NCBI GenBank assembly: GCA_018389105.1
Contig: JACATO010000307.1
Location: 1,513,001 to 1,577,000 of the forward strand
DNA: 64,000 nucleotides
Origin: Nautilus pompilius
Taxonomy: Eukaryota > Mollusca > Cephalopoda > Nautilida > Nautilidae
Reading direction: 5' to 3'
A program made the translations under genes and the position numbers. The notes below the pieces were generated by a model. The model searched no databases. It had not been told where the DNA came from and saw only the letters and a list, made by a program, of their open reading frames with translations. Numbering within the stretch: position 1 is the first letter of the stretch; every line of letters begins with the position of its first letter. Below are positions 38,631 through 49,413 of the stretch, piece after piece.

Positions 38631-40316
38631 GTTGAAAGTCTCTCTTCTCTTCTTTCATGAGACCCATCAGAGATATTTTGTAATACAGTTACAACATGCA
38701 TATTTTTAGGTACTATAGCAAACAGAGATTAAAAAACAAAAATTTTAGTTATAGTAAAAACTGATTTGAAAATTATTCACAGTAAATTTTATTTTAACAA
38801 TAACAAAAAGGTTTTTGTTTTATTTTTTATTAATATGTTAATGGTTGACAACTAAGCATATTAATGGGAAATTTGTATTTACTTATTTTCTTAATTTGGT
38901 ATTTTTGCTGTTTTTTTTTAAATGAGCAATAAACATGCTAATTTTTCTTATTATGGAAATTATCATTGTTTACAGCTGTAGGTTTATTTAATTTTGAAGG
39001 CTGCAGTTGTTTGCATGATTTATGCTGGTCACTGGCCAACTTATTAATAAATTACTTTAGCTACATTGGTGTCTTCATGTGGTGCTCAGTTGTTTGTTAT
39101 TTTTATGAGTTACATTATCAGCATTAAAAACATTGAAATCAAAGGAAATTGGGGGGGAACTAACTGTTTATTGCATTTTATTACATTTTAAATTTCAACT
39201 TTGATGAGCAAGTGATAATTTATATTTAATTGGATATACTTGATATCAAATTTAATACCAACTTAGTTCTACGTATTTGTAATTTTTTAATTGAAGTTTA
39301 TTTGATAAATGATCTTGTTGACTGTGTGAAACTCAGACTGCTCTGTATGTAAAAGTATACTGTTAAATGCCATGACACTTTATTTGCTAGACTTACAAGC
39401 TATGTGCAGAGCTTTTTACCAAAAATAGCAAAAAATAAAAAAAAAGATTGTACTGATTTCCCCATCTAACTAGATTAATGAGAATTTTGACAGATGAAGC
39501 CCACAGATGTAAGCAATATATTTTGACCACCAAAACATCAGATACATGCCCAAAGTCAAAAAAAAAAAAAGTTTTCAGTATATCAAAAGCTAAGTTTGGA
39601 CTTTGGTAACAGGTTGTATTCAGTAAAATGTATAGTCACCAGAAAGAACTGAAATTTTATTATTTGTATTTTGAAATAGCTCCTTTTCTTACTAAACTTT
39701 TTTAAATCTAATTTTGATATGTGCATATTTAAATAAAGAAAAAAAATGTACATTAGAAATGTAGTTTTTGCACTTTTGTAAACATGTCTGCACACAAAGG
39801 ATTAAGGGGGTTTTTTGTTTATTTTTTTTTTTTTTTTAAATTTAATTAAAAGTTGAAATTTTGCATTTTCTACACTCAGAATTTTTCAAAATTTCATGAC
39901 TTTTTCCCCTTATGTTTGTGTTTGGATTATTTACAAATTATAAGAAATAGAATTTTTAAAAATATATATTTGCTGGCAGACATCAAGAAAGAAAAAGATT
40001 CCAAAGCAAACGTAGTAGTGGTATATTTTGTTGTTTGTTGTGCTTAACAGCTTATAATAATAAAAAGTTAAACAGTGTATAACACAAACAAATTAAATCT
40101 TGGTTTACTCTATAATTTCAGCATACAGAAAGTGATTAAAGTAAAATTTAATGATGTTTTATTACATGCTAGAAATCAGTGGTCTTCAATTGTGAAAACA
40201 TCTGGATGGAACATTGGATTATAGACTTATTCCATTTTATGATCTGATGCATCAGTCAATTGATGTCATTCAACGAGATTATTGTTACCTCTATTTTCAA
40301 GGTACTTTGATTACAA
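38631..40316. other. AT-rich non-coding stretch
   Basis: No supportable gene. It contains poly-A/T runs (39560, 39825) and one mixed-composition patch at about 38970-39120 noted in the findings. Confidence 0.55.
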
Positions 40317-40318
40317 TA

Positions 40319-40341
40319 CGAGGTCTGTCGAAAAAGTATCC
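40319..40341 (+). repeat. Mariner left terminal inverted repeat
   Basis: 23 bp, 22 of 23 identical to the reverse complement of 41553-41575. Directly preceded by TA. This is the expected transposase binding and cleavage end. Confidence 0.96.
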
Positions 40342-40387
40342 GACCTTAGGCTGGGTAAAAGAAGACTTACTTGGTGGGGTTCAGTTG

Positions 40388-41369
40388 CTAATCCCCTTCG
40401 AAGTGGGCCCCTTGTGCCTCCACACACTTAGCCCAGTGATCCTTCCACTGTTCAAAGCACATCTGGAATGCTTCTTCAGCAATGGCTCTTACTCCATCCT
40501 CACATTTGGCATGATGTCCTCTCAAAGCGGGAGCCTTTCAGTAGCATCTTCATTTTTGGGAACAACCAGAAGTCAGAAGGAGCCATGTCTGGAGAGTAGG
40601 GAGCCTGGTGAATGAGCAAAATGCCTTTCTTTGCCAAGAAACCTTGGATCAGCTGCGACGAATGAGCCAGGGCATTGTCATGATGTAGCTGCCAGTTTTG
40701 CGAGGCCCACAGATCCGGTCTCTTGCGCCGAACTGCATAACAAAGACGTCAGAGGACTTCCTGATAGTACTCCTTTGTAACTGTTTGTCCTGCTGGTGCG
40801 TATTAATGATGCACAACGCCTCGGTAGCCGAAGAAAACAGCATCACCTTGATTTTGCTCTGGACCTGACATTGGGTGCTTCCACTGTGATGATTGAGCTT
40901 TGGTTTCCGGGTCGTACCCGTACACCCACATCTCATCTCCAGTTATCACAGTATTCTGGAAATCAGGATCCCTGTTGGCAGTATCCAATGCAACCTCAAG
41001 ACAAAGTTGTTGTTGTTCCTGAGAAAGCAGTTTGGGCACAAATTTCGCTGCCACTTTGTGCAAGCCCAAATCCTCCTTTAAAATTTTATGTGCAGAATCT
41101 TTACTAATCCAAACCTCATCACCAATTTCCCACATCTGCACTTTCTCGATAACAACTGCATTGTGGCTTGTTGACAGCGTCCCGGAACGCTGGTCACTCC
41201 ACACCAATGTGCGACCATCTTCGAACCTGTTGTACCATTCTTTTATTTGGGTAACACCCATGGCATTGTCACCATAATCCTGTTGAATTTTGTGAATTGT
41301 TTCTGCTTGGGTATCTCCAAGCTTTTTGCAAAACTTTATGCAAGATCATTGCTCCACATGTTCCATCAT
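40388..41369 (-). pseudogene. Mariner transposase, lightly damaged
   Basis: This encodes the mariner transposase, which binds the element's inverted repeats and cuts and pastes it at TA sites. Reading from an ATG at 41366 (or 41369), the frame shows an N-terminal helix-turn-helix region (KFCKKLGDTQAETIHKIQ), then GVTQIKEWYNRFEDGRT, the linker-proximal KFVPKLLS, the first catalytic Asp in TGDEMWVYGYDPETK (residue 144), the second in LHHDNALAHSS (residue 230) and the third in YSPDMAPSDFWLFP, exactly 34 residues further on: the DD34D signature. Damage: in-frame stops at 41346-41348 (TGA), 40803-40805 (TAA) and 40749-40751 (TGA), plus one net frameshift near 40520-40535. The two TGA codons look like C-to-T decay of CGA. 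The C-terminus FEQWKDHWAKCV to stop at 40388 is present. All three catalytic residues remain, but the copy cannot make a full protein. Confidence 0.95.
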
Positions 41370-41552
41370 CACAGGCAAAATGAAAAGGTGACGAGTAAGT
41401 AGTACAGCACCTCACATGATGGCTGCCTGACAGCGACTGACACATCTAGCGAGCCTGCCAAAAACCACGCATGCGCATGAAGGCATGCTGCTCCACTATG
41501 CACACTTTTGCCTCCTTAACGTCATTACTTCCCACAGGAAAAAAATAAAGTA

Positions 41553-41575
41553 GGATACTTTTTCGACAGACCTCA
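41553..41575 (-). repeat. Mariner right terminal inverted repeat
   Basis: Partner of the left repeat, followed by TA at 41576-41577. The only mismatch is at the outermost base. Confidence 0.96.
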
Positions 41576-41577
41576 TA

Positions 41578-42059
41578 TAGTCTACCTTGATAACTAATAC
41601 AATAAAGATGCTGATCCTATACTGGATTCTTGTTGAAACCTCAGTATACTGCATAAGAAAAATGTAGGATTTTGTTGATGCTAATTTCTATTACAAAAAA
41701 AAGGAAACTTTAATAAATAAAAATATCAAATGAGTTTGACAGGTTTTTCTAATCCTTTGTTAGGTTTTCTGTTGGTTATTTCGAAACGTACATGCATTTC
41801 AACAGCTACTTACCACATAGGGAGGAAGATGTGATGACTTAACACATACATTGTGGATTGTTTGGCACATGTGATAGGCTATTATCTGAGAAATTCAAAG
41901 AGACTGCCAATAATCCCTTTTAGCTATTGTACTATCAAATATCAACAACAGGTGTACTATGCAATGGTTTCTGAAAATACTTGGGTATACTGGACAGATT
42001 GTTGCATAAAAGTCATTAGTGACAGATGTGAATAACGGTTATTTTCTTGCCTTGTGCGA
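41578..42059. other. Non-coding flank, possibly part of an older Tc1 relic
   Basis: No supportable gene. From about 41820 the composition resembles the following Tc1 relic and may hold its N-terminal part, but no motif is clear enough to say so. A 60-codon frame at 41853-42035 has no recognisable domain. Confidence 0.4.
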
Positions 42060-42560
42060 CATGTATATTGGTAGGCTTGTGTTCACAGATAAGTCAAACA
42101 TCATCAAAGGTTGGTGTAGCTTTTGGTCTATTGTGTTTATAATCAAATATACTCAGTGGATTCTAAGCAATGATGTTGGAAGGTAAAACATATTGTACAT
42201 TTATTTATGTACGTAAATTTTGCTGTTTAAATATTTGTTTTTTTTTAGAATATTAGAATACTCTAATACCTATACTTGATCAATGGATCCCTCTCCATAA
42301 TAATCATATTCTGTAGGAAGCTACAGAACATTCCATGTATCCAGAACTACTACAGCTTGAAAGATGTAGAATGGATTGCACTTACTTTTTTTTAGCTCTA
42401 GAGAGCCCAGACATGAACCTACTGAGCACCATTTAGCTGTCTGATGACCAAATAATCAAGATCAACTTCACAGTAGAAATTGGAAGAATATTTACAAACT
42501 TTGTGGGTAAACCTGGAGAGGTCATCACCATTGATAATGTAGTAGATTCCCACGACATTT
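42060..42560 (+). pseudogene. Tc1-like transposase relic
   Basis: Two blocks in the right order and spacing suggest a Tc1 catalytic domain. VFTDKSN at about 42080-42100 parallels 'vlFtDESrf', with the catalytic Asp retained. SPDMNLLSTI, then a stop, then LSDDQ at 42406-42451 parallels 'SPDlNPIEhvWd.l'. The distance of about 320 bp between them is short for an intact gene (about 450 expected), so a deletion is likely. No inverted repeats were found. The evidence is weaker than for the other Tc1 relics in this window. Confidence 0.55.
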
Positions 42561-44239
42561 TTCAAGCTCTTCATAATGTAAAAAAATTTGCCAAATACTG
42601 AAAGTGACTTTTAAAGCCATTATTCTATCTATCTATATATAGATTATAAAATACATGTTTGTGTGGAGCCTGTGTTATTCAATTTGTTGTTGCAATGATT
42701 TTTTATTTTATCAGACACCATAATTGATACTAGCTACTGATGACAATTAGAGATGCTACAAAATAGATTAAATTATCAGAATTGTTGTAAGACCATTAAT
42801 ATTTTATTATCTCAACTATTTTTTTGGGCCCCATATGCATTATAATTTGGGTGGGGGTTAATTTGTTTTAAATTTAAAGTAACTGTTATAATGAATATAG
42901 CTCATTGTTCTTAATCGGGATTTTTATCTGATGCTGGAATATTGTACTTATTGAAAAGTCTCATTAAGTCATAGCAGCATATTGACCAGTAAATATTAGA
43001 TAAATTTGAAAGGAAGAATTTCCCAGGTTATAGTAATTAGGGAGTTCAGCAGTGAGCACAGGTGTTTTTTATTGTTTACACCATGTATGGTTCTACCAGA
43101 AAGTCCATGCTGCTACCAATAACTTCCTGACATCCTTGAAACTTAATTGACTGTGACATTTGTTGAAGACTTTTCCTTTACCTCTGGCTCCAGCTATGAA
43201 ATAATTAGGTTTGTAATTATTTCAGGGCAGATGCAAAACATAGTTATTTCTTCATGGTCTTCTTTCTTTTTTCTTCCCAATTTTTTTTCATACATTTTAC
43301 CTGTTCATTTTTGCTACAAAATGTTTGTTTAGTTTTCTGGGGATGGGAGAATGTATTTTTTTTTGGACAATTAGTAAATCAGTGAAAATAATAGTAATGC
43401 CAAAATTCTATTTGTTAACCTTGTTAGAGTCTTTAAAATACCTTAATGAAATCAGCAGAGATTTTAGTGCCTTGAACAATTATTTTTTATTGTCATTTAG
43501 AGCAGTTCCAATGTTCTTCTGTTTATAGTTACTTACAATCTCATAAATTTAATAATTAATATAGCAGGTAAATATTTTGTAATCAATAATTTCTTTCATG
43601 ATCAGTTAGCTAATGTTGTGTTATGGTTTATTTATACAATTTCATTTGATGAGATTCCTGTTAGGCTAAGATTTTCCTTACCAAACTAAAGTAAATAAAA
43701 CAAAATGTATTAACGTTTAATATTTGTTAGTCAACACACAACAATAGTATCTCTTACAAATTGGTGCATGAAATAATCTTTAACATTTTAATTCATTTGA
43801 TAAATATCCAACAGTTTAATAAAACAAACAGAAAATCATAAACTAGTCCTACATGTCGATCTCTTTTCTTTCTTTTAGATGTTCAGTAATATAACTGGAT
43901 ATGCATCAGTGATTAAGTTGAAAAAGTGATCTTTCACCTCCAAATGAGTGATGACTTTTTACTCGGTTCCTTAAAAAACTTGGAAATAAATATGAAATGT
44001 ATTGGCAGATACATTTTCACTATTAAAAACAGTTTGCATTACTGTAGAACTGTGCATTTATGGTGATTATTTTGTAGATATGTTAGTGATTGTTAATGAT
44101 GGTGCTTCTTTTTTTTTTCAGAAAACAAGTATTGATATTTTAAGGGAATTTTAATATTCTAGATTTATTCTTTGCTTCAAAAGATCAAAAGCAATAATTC
44201 TGTTTCATAATTACAATAGCTGATTATAATACAGAAATT

Positions 44240-44260
44240 ATGATGATGATGATGATGATG
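44240..44260. repeat. (GAT)n microsatellite
   Basis: Seven TGA/GAT units, read directly. Confidence 0.9.
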
Positions 44261-44576
44261 TTTTATTTTAGTGACATTATAGTTTAATAAGATTTGTATA
44301 CAATATTATATGTAGTTGTAGCAATAGCTTTTCTTCACTATATAATAAAACTATAGTATCATCTGTATATCTCTGATTTCACTCAGTAATGTACTTAGAA
44401 GAGTTCACTAAATAGAGAAATAGAAGATTTTTTTAAATTCATTTTAGATCATTAGTAGACATTGCTCACATTCCTGGTGATGTCACTGGCTACATAATTT
44501 TTGATAATGAATACAATTCTAAAGTACACAGAAAAATTATATTTATAGTAAACACAAAATAAACAGGTTTTGAATT

Positions 44577-44597
44577 GTATGTATGTATGTATGTATG
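44577..44597. repeat. (TATG)n microsatellite
   Basis: Five tetranucleotide units, read directly. Confidence 0.9.
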
Positions 44598-46389
44598 CAG
44601 AAATATTTGCTTATTATTTTTGTAAATATTGTCATACACTTAAAAATATGCATAACATACAAAGATGTTACAGAATGCATTGCTTTAGAAAACAAATGTG
44701 TACTTCATGTTTTTACGTTTTGCTAAAATAATTAAGCTTTATGTAAAGTAAAATGCTCTAATAAAATTTTAATTTTTTATTTTTTAATAAAATTATTACA
44801 TGTAATATACAACTGAGAGAAATGTAATAAAAATCTCACTTTTAAAATTTAGTAAATGCCAGTAATACAACTAAAGTTAGGTGCCATTATAACATGCACC
44901 AATTGAGACATTCTTCCTTATTTTAAACTCCTCTCAGTCACTAAATTCATTCTGTATTTATCAGGTATGGGCATGAAAGGAACTTTCATAATAAGCTGCA
45001 TAATGATCACATATTTCTTTTTAGATACATAATAAATTTACTAATATGAATATTTCAACAAGAAAGAAATTTATATATTTTTTGCAAAATAGCAAGTGAC
45101 TTAAAGAAGACAGAATTTCAGTTTCCTGTTTATTTGTTTTATCTCTTTATTCAAATGTTTTGATAAAAGTATTGCTACATGTGTGCTGACATTCAGATGA
45201 TTTTTGAAATAGTTGACATGAAACAGGAAGTTAGGAAATGCTATGAAACTCTTTTTCAAGATATCAATCTTCTTTCTTTTAATTAATATATTCTGACTGT
45301 TGATTGTAATATTAAACCTGTTGTCACTTGTCCAAAATTTTTTTTTTTTTTTTACTTTTAAACTTTTACAAAAATAAAAAAAAGTTTAATGTATGTTTCC
45401 AAAGCATATAGCCTGAAGATGTTATAAAAGTATTAGAAAACATGCCCTGAAATGTTCAATTTGTTTTATTTGCAGATATCTATTGATTTTGCATTTTTCT
45501 TTTTTATTTATTTATTTACTTTAAAAGTCTATTTTGATGATCATTTTAGCTATTATTTCTGGAGGAGTTGTATTTTTCTTATGCAAGTGTTTTGGCATGG
45601 AGTTCGCTTTCATTAAACTGGTTTTATTATGATACTTGCAGCGTAATTTATAAATCTAGTTAATAGGAGAGAAAAATTAAGTCAATAAAAATACATTTTT
45701 TATCAACATAGCCTGAAACAGAATCATTATAGAATAATAAATATAAATTTAACCCATTTCTGGTAAGAAATAATATATACTTGGTATTAATCATTCAAAG
45801 ACATTATTTATAATCTTAAAACATCATTTGATCACTGACTTTTCCCAGTCTGCAATACTTGTTAATATTCAGGTATTTATTAACTATAATGAGGTACATT
45901 AAAAATTTACCATTGACATTTTTCAAAAGAAGTTAGATTATGTTGAAACTAATGCAATGAAAATTATATACCAATTATGTCAGTCATTTAGCATCAAATA
46001 GATAACATAAAGAGGAAGACTATCTTAGAACACTTTAATGTAGGGCATTTGAAAGGTACGCAGTACTACACAGAAGCACGTAGTGGGTATGCCCTCTAGT
46101 AGCCACAATACACACTATGCAATGTTACCTCAGATGTGCCACCTATAAGAAACTGTCTTTACAAAGGAAAACTGAAAAATATCGATACCAATAATCTTTT
46201 AGGTGGTACATTCAAAACTTAAGAAAGTTCTTTAAGCTCCATTAATTATAGTAATGACTGCAGTTAAAGTGAAATCAGTGCATCAAGTGGAAAGAGTGAA
46301 AACTACATTCATGAAAATTCTTAAGAATAAAAAAAGTAAAGATTGAACTATTTTGTCTTAGATTTTGTTTTGCATTGGTGTATGAATTG

Positions 46390-46860
46390 TTATTCAATCT
46401 CATCTCAGATGTTGATTTGGTGCCAGATAAGGGGACAAATGTAACTATGAGAGTATTTGGATTGGCTTATTTTTGGAGATAGTACTGATATGCTCTGGCC
46501 ACATAAGGACACATTCTTGATATGGTGTCCAAAGAAAGGGATAAAAATACTTCCTGCCTACCATTTTTCAGTCTACAGACATACTTGGTGTGGTACCAAT
46601 CTCCTTTACAACATCACACCCTTTGTTCATCAGCACTTCTTAGTTGAAATCTTGATTTATCTTAGAAAAGAACATTTTGGCAACATTGCATGGTCCACTG
46701 TCTCTAGTTGTTGAACCATTGCAATCACAGTTGGAAAAGATGTTTAGTAAGTACTGATAAGTCCAGCAGCATATAAACATTTTCTGGTTGTCATGTCGCT
46801 GACAATTCCTCATTGACCCTGCACTGGTTGCACTGTTCTAGATTTAAACTATGCATTTTA
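46390..46860 (-). pseudogene. Tc1-like transposase relic
   Basis: Minus-strand translation gives CLYAAGL near 46780 (family 'RLhaAGL'), then in one frame RQWTMQCCQNVLF, a stop, DKSRFQLRSADEQRV and CCKGDW at about 46705-46590. This corresponds closely to the Tc1 block 'W...QW.nVLFtDESRFqLrsaDgrqrVwrr.ge', including the first catalytic Asp. The rest of the catalytic domain toward 46390 is too decayed to align by eye. A plus-strand frame of 85 codons at 46457-46714 is the shadow of this coding strand. It is inactive; ends not determined. Confidence 0.72.
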
Positions 46861-47428
46861 AATGAGAAAAAATTTGTCATCCAAACAATTTATATTTTGC
46901 TTTTGAGAGAAATCTGTTCTTATTAGTGGTTATTTCCCAGTTTTTACTCTGTTGTTGTAGTCCAGAGAATACTGAAGCAGAATAAACAACCCTGGAGCTT
47001 AAGTGATCAAAATGTTTCTTCAGCAGTTGATATTTCGCAGTTTACAAATGTTATCACTTGGTCACAGCAGTAATTAGCAATATCTGAATATTTAGAAAAT
47101 AAATTAATGCTATAATTATATACAATGATTGTTGAATATGAGTTAAAATAGAAAAAATATAGTCTATAATATTTTCAGTAAGACTGTTAAAAATATTTTT
47201 AACAAACTCTTTTATTCTGAAATGTGTGGAAAGTGATGAAGGTAATTTTTTTTTAAAATTTATTTTATTGTTTATGAAATTTTATAAAGCCTAACTTTTC
47301 AACATATGCAATGAAGGAATTCTATCACACAAAATTATTGTTTTTGGTCAAAAGTTCAGAAATTAGGATAGTCATTATATATCTAAATTTTGAACCGATG
47401 TTTTGTATTCATTTCACCTCTTGTAGAT

Positions 47429-47446
47429 ACACACACACACACACAC
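47429..47446. repeat. (CA)n microsatellite
   Basis: Nine AC units, read directly. Confidence 0.9.
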
Positions 47447-47984
47447 GCATTCTCTCTCGTATGCAAATGTATATGCACTGATAAGATACCTTTACCTTTT
47501 TAAGTTGATAAAATTTTGTGAGAGGAAGAAAGTTTTAATGAATAAACTACATTTCTGTTATTAATTTTATTTCAGAGATAATATAATTTCTTTTTAACTT
47601 TTTCACTCCTATATTCACCAATGATATAAATTTCTCACTGTATTTTCTTTAGAATTCTTAAAGAAAGATGTTTATTAGGCAGTACAACAAAACAGTATTT
47701 CTAGAGCAAACTAAGTTGGTATAGACTAACTTGCATTAAACAATCAAAAGATATATTATCATTGATTTTTCTCATTTTTATAGGATATACTATTTTTTTT
47801 AAAATTATTTGTAAGGTTTTATGAAATAAAAGAAAATAGAATATTTTGGATTCTGAATGTTGTGTAGGTATGCCTATGAATACATTGTGCCATTTTATTT
47901 TTAAATGGTGAATACTGATATTTCTAATTTTTTTAAATAGAAATTAGTGCTAGCATTGGCAAGTGCTATTTTACCTTAAAAGTA

Positions 47985-48254
47985 TTGACAGGTGTTATTT
48001 CACATCAGTCTACAGTTTGCATAATGTCTGTTGACAAGAAGCCTGACAATCTTGCAAAAAATGAGAGATTCTTCACTTCCAAAACAGATATTGCATTTGC
48101 TGCCATCTGTTTCTCATATGTTATTTTGATACCAGTCTGCAGATTTCATTACCTAAAGTGGATCCAGATGTTGCAAAAGGATTATACGATAAGGCAGTTA
48201 GTAAGAAGTGCTCGCAGTAAATTTTTACATACCCTTTTGAATATAGAACTATAG
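47985..48254 (+). pseudogene. Possible hAT transposase N-terminal fragment
   Basis: The frame contains FFTSKTDIAFAAICFSY near residues 29-45, then a stretch ending in QLVRSARSKFLHTLLN. The layout recalls the 'S.k.di...A...fa.fi.ehnlpf...dh...l...mFpDs.ia.k...aRTKtt.iv' region of a second type of hAT/ZBED-like transposase. The match is by pattern only, the key 'RTKT' is altered to 'RSKF', and there is no downstream catalytic block. Chance is a real alternative. It is not part of the hAT relic at 11-13 kb. Confidence 0.3.
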
Positions 48255-49413
48255 AATGTGATATATATTATATATATACTTGAAGTTTGCTTATCATTTA
48301 TTATTCTTAGATACAATGTTATTATTTTAAAGAACTACAAACAACATTTTTTTATATATATATGAGGTTACATAGGAGAATGTTTATTTTTAATTTGATT
48401 ATTGATGTATTCATTTAATGTGCATTTACAAATAACATTTATAAAGGTAGCATAGAAAGTATACCATGTAGACTATAATTTTTGTAAAGATTTTAAAAAA
48501 AATTGATGCCATTTATTACTAGCTAAATAATACTGAAAATGATTAAACTATTTATTTTCTATTGATTTATAATGATAAAGACATGTGAATCATGCACTGT
48601 ATAAAAACTTGGCATGACACTGATAATGTAGATATATTATGTATTTTGTTTTTCCAGTAACAGATTGACTCTTTTGTAGTCTCAGTATAAATGGTGTTAC
48701 TTTGCATTTTAAAATTATATAATACATTTTAAAATACATTTTTTTACCAAAAAGATTATATATGAAAATATTACAAAACAGAAAATGACATATTACTGTA
48801 TATTATTTTTTTTAATTGTAGACTTTCAAAGATAAAAATTCAAATAAAGCAACTTTTAAGAATACAATAAAAATTACTTTTATAAGTTGTTTGTTGTTGT
48901 TGTTGTTTTCAATTTATTGGTAATTGTGGATACATAAGTATTTAAAACAGAAAATGTTATTTCAGAAGACAGCCACTTTCTAGACAAAAGTCCCATCATA
49001 AAAGCATGACATGAAAAAAATGATTTTGTGCTGGTCTGCAGTATGTAGGATCCCTGTGAGCATTAATGAGCTTGGGTCATAGTCCTTTCATATGCTGTAT
49101 CTTTATCAAAAGGCATCTGAAAATATGAGGGAAACGATTGAAAATAAAGGAGGATAATGATGGCACTGATTTGAATTGTGCATATTTAATACAGAAACCC
49201 TCATCCCAAATACTGAAGAGAATATGCAGTGAAAATGAATAGAATTACTTTTGATTTTTTTTTCACTTTCTAGTGATGCTGTGTGAGATAAATTATTACA
49301 ATAAAAATTTATTTCCCATTAATGTTGAAGTGATATACATGTTAGGTTATAATATAGAAGTAAAGAAAAATAAACTAGTCTCTTACGAGTGTGTGTATTA
49401 TATATTGTATAGT

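Larger units (their letters stand above)
40319..41575 (-). mobile_element. Complete mariner (DD34D) transposon with TIRs and TA duplication
   Basis: A 1,257-bp element bounded by inverted repeats at 40319-40341 and 41553-41575, which agree at 22 of 23 positions (shared core gaggtctgtcgaaaaagtat). A TA dinucleotide flanks each end (40317-40318 and 41576-41577), which is the tc1/mariner target-site duplication. The single transposase gene lies on the minus strand and fills most of the element. Size, ends and coding content are those of mariner. The element is less AT-rich and less decayed than the hAT and Tc1 relics nearby, so it is probably a younger insertion. It sits a few hundred bases upstream of an older Tc1 relic. 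Confidence 0.97.
42561..46389. other. AT-rich non-coding stretch
   Basis: No supportable gene. It contains GAT and TATG microsatellites (listed separately) and long T runs near 45345. The part 46020-46389 has higher complexity and may belong to the Tc1 relic that follows. Confidence 0.55.
46861..49413. other. AT-rich non-coding stretch with CA and TTG repeats
   Basis: No intact gene. It contains a CA run at 47429-47446, a TTG run near 48887-48907 and an AT-alternating run at about 48260-48280. An 89-codon frame at 47985-48254 may be an hAT N-terminal relic and is listed separately with low confidence. Confidence 0.5.

Noticed and set aside
38428-38667. 79-codon minus-strand frame with a Trp-rich, membrane-like peptide
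   Set aside because: It is an accidental translation of the tRNA-SINE and its conserved 'gtttcctcc' module.
40214-40615. 133-codon plus-strand frame
   Set aside because: It is the antisense shadow of the mariner transposase C-terminus and left end, and it runs in from unrelated flank.
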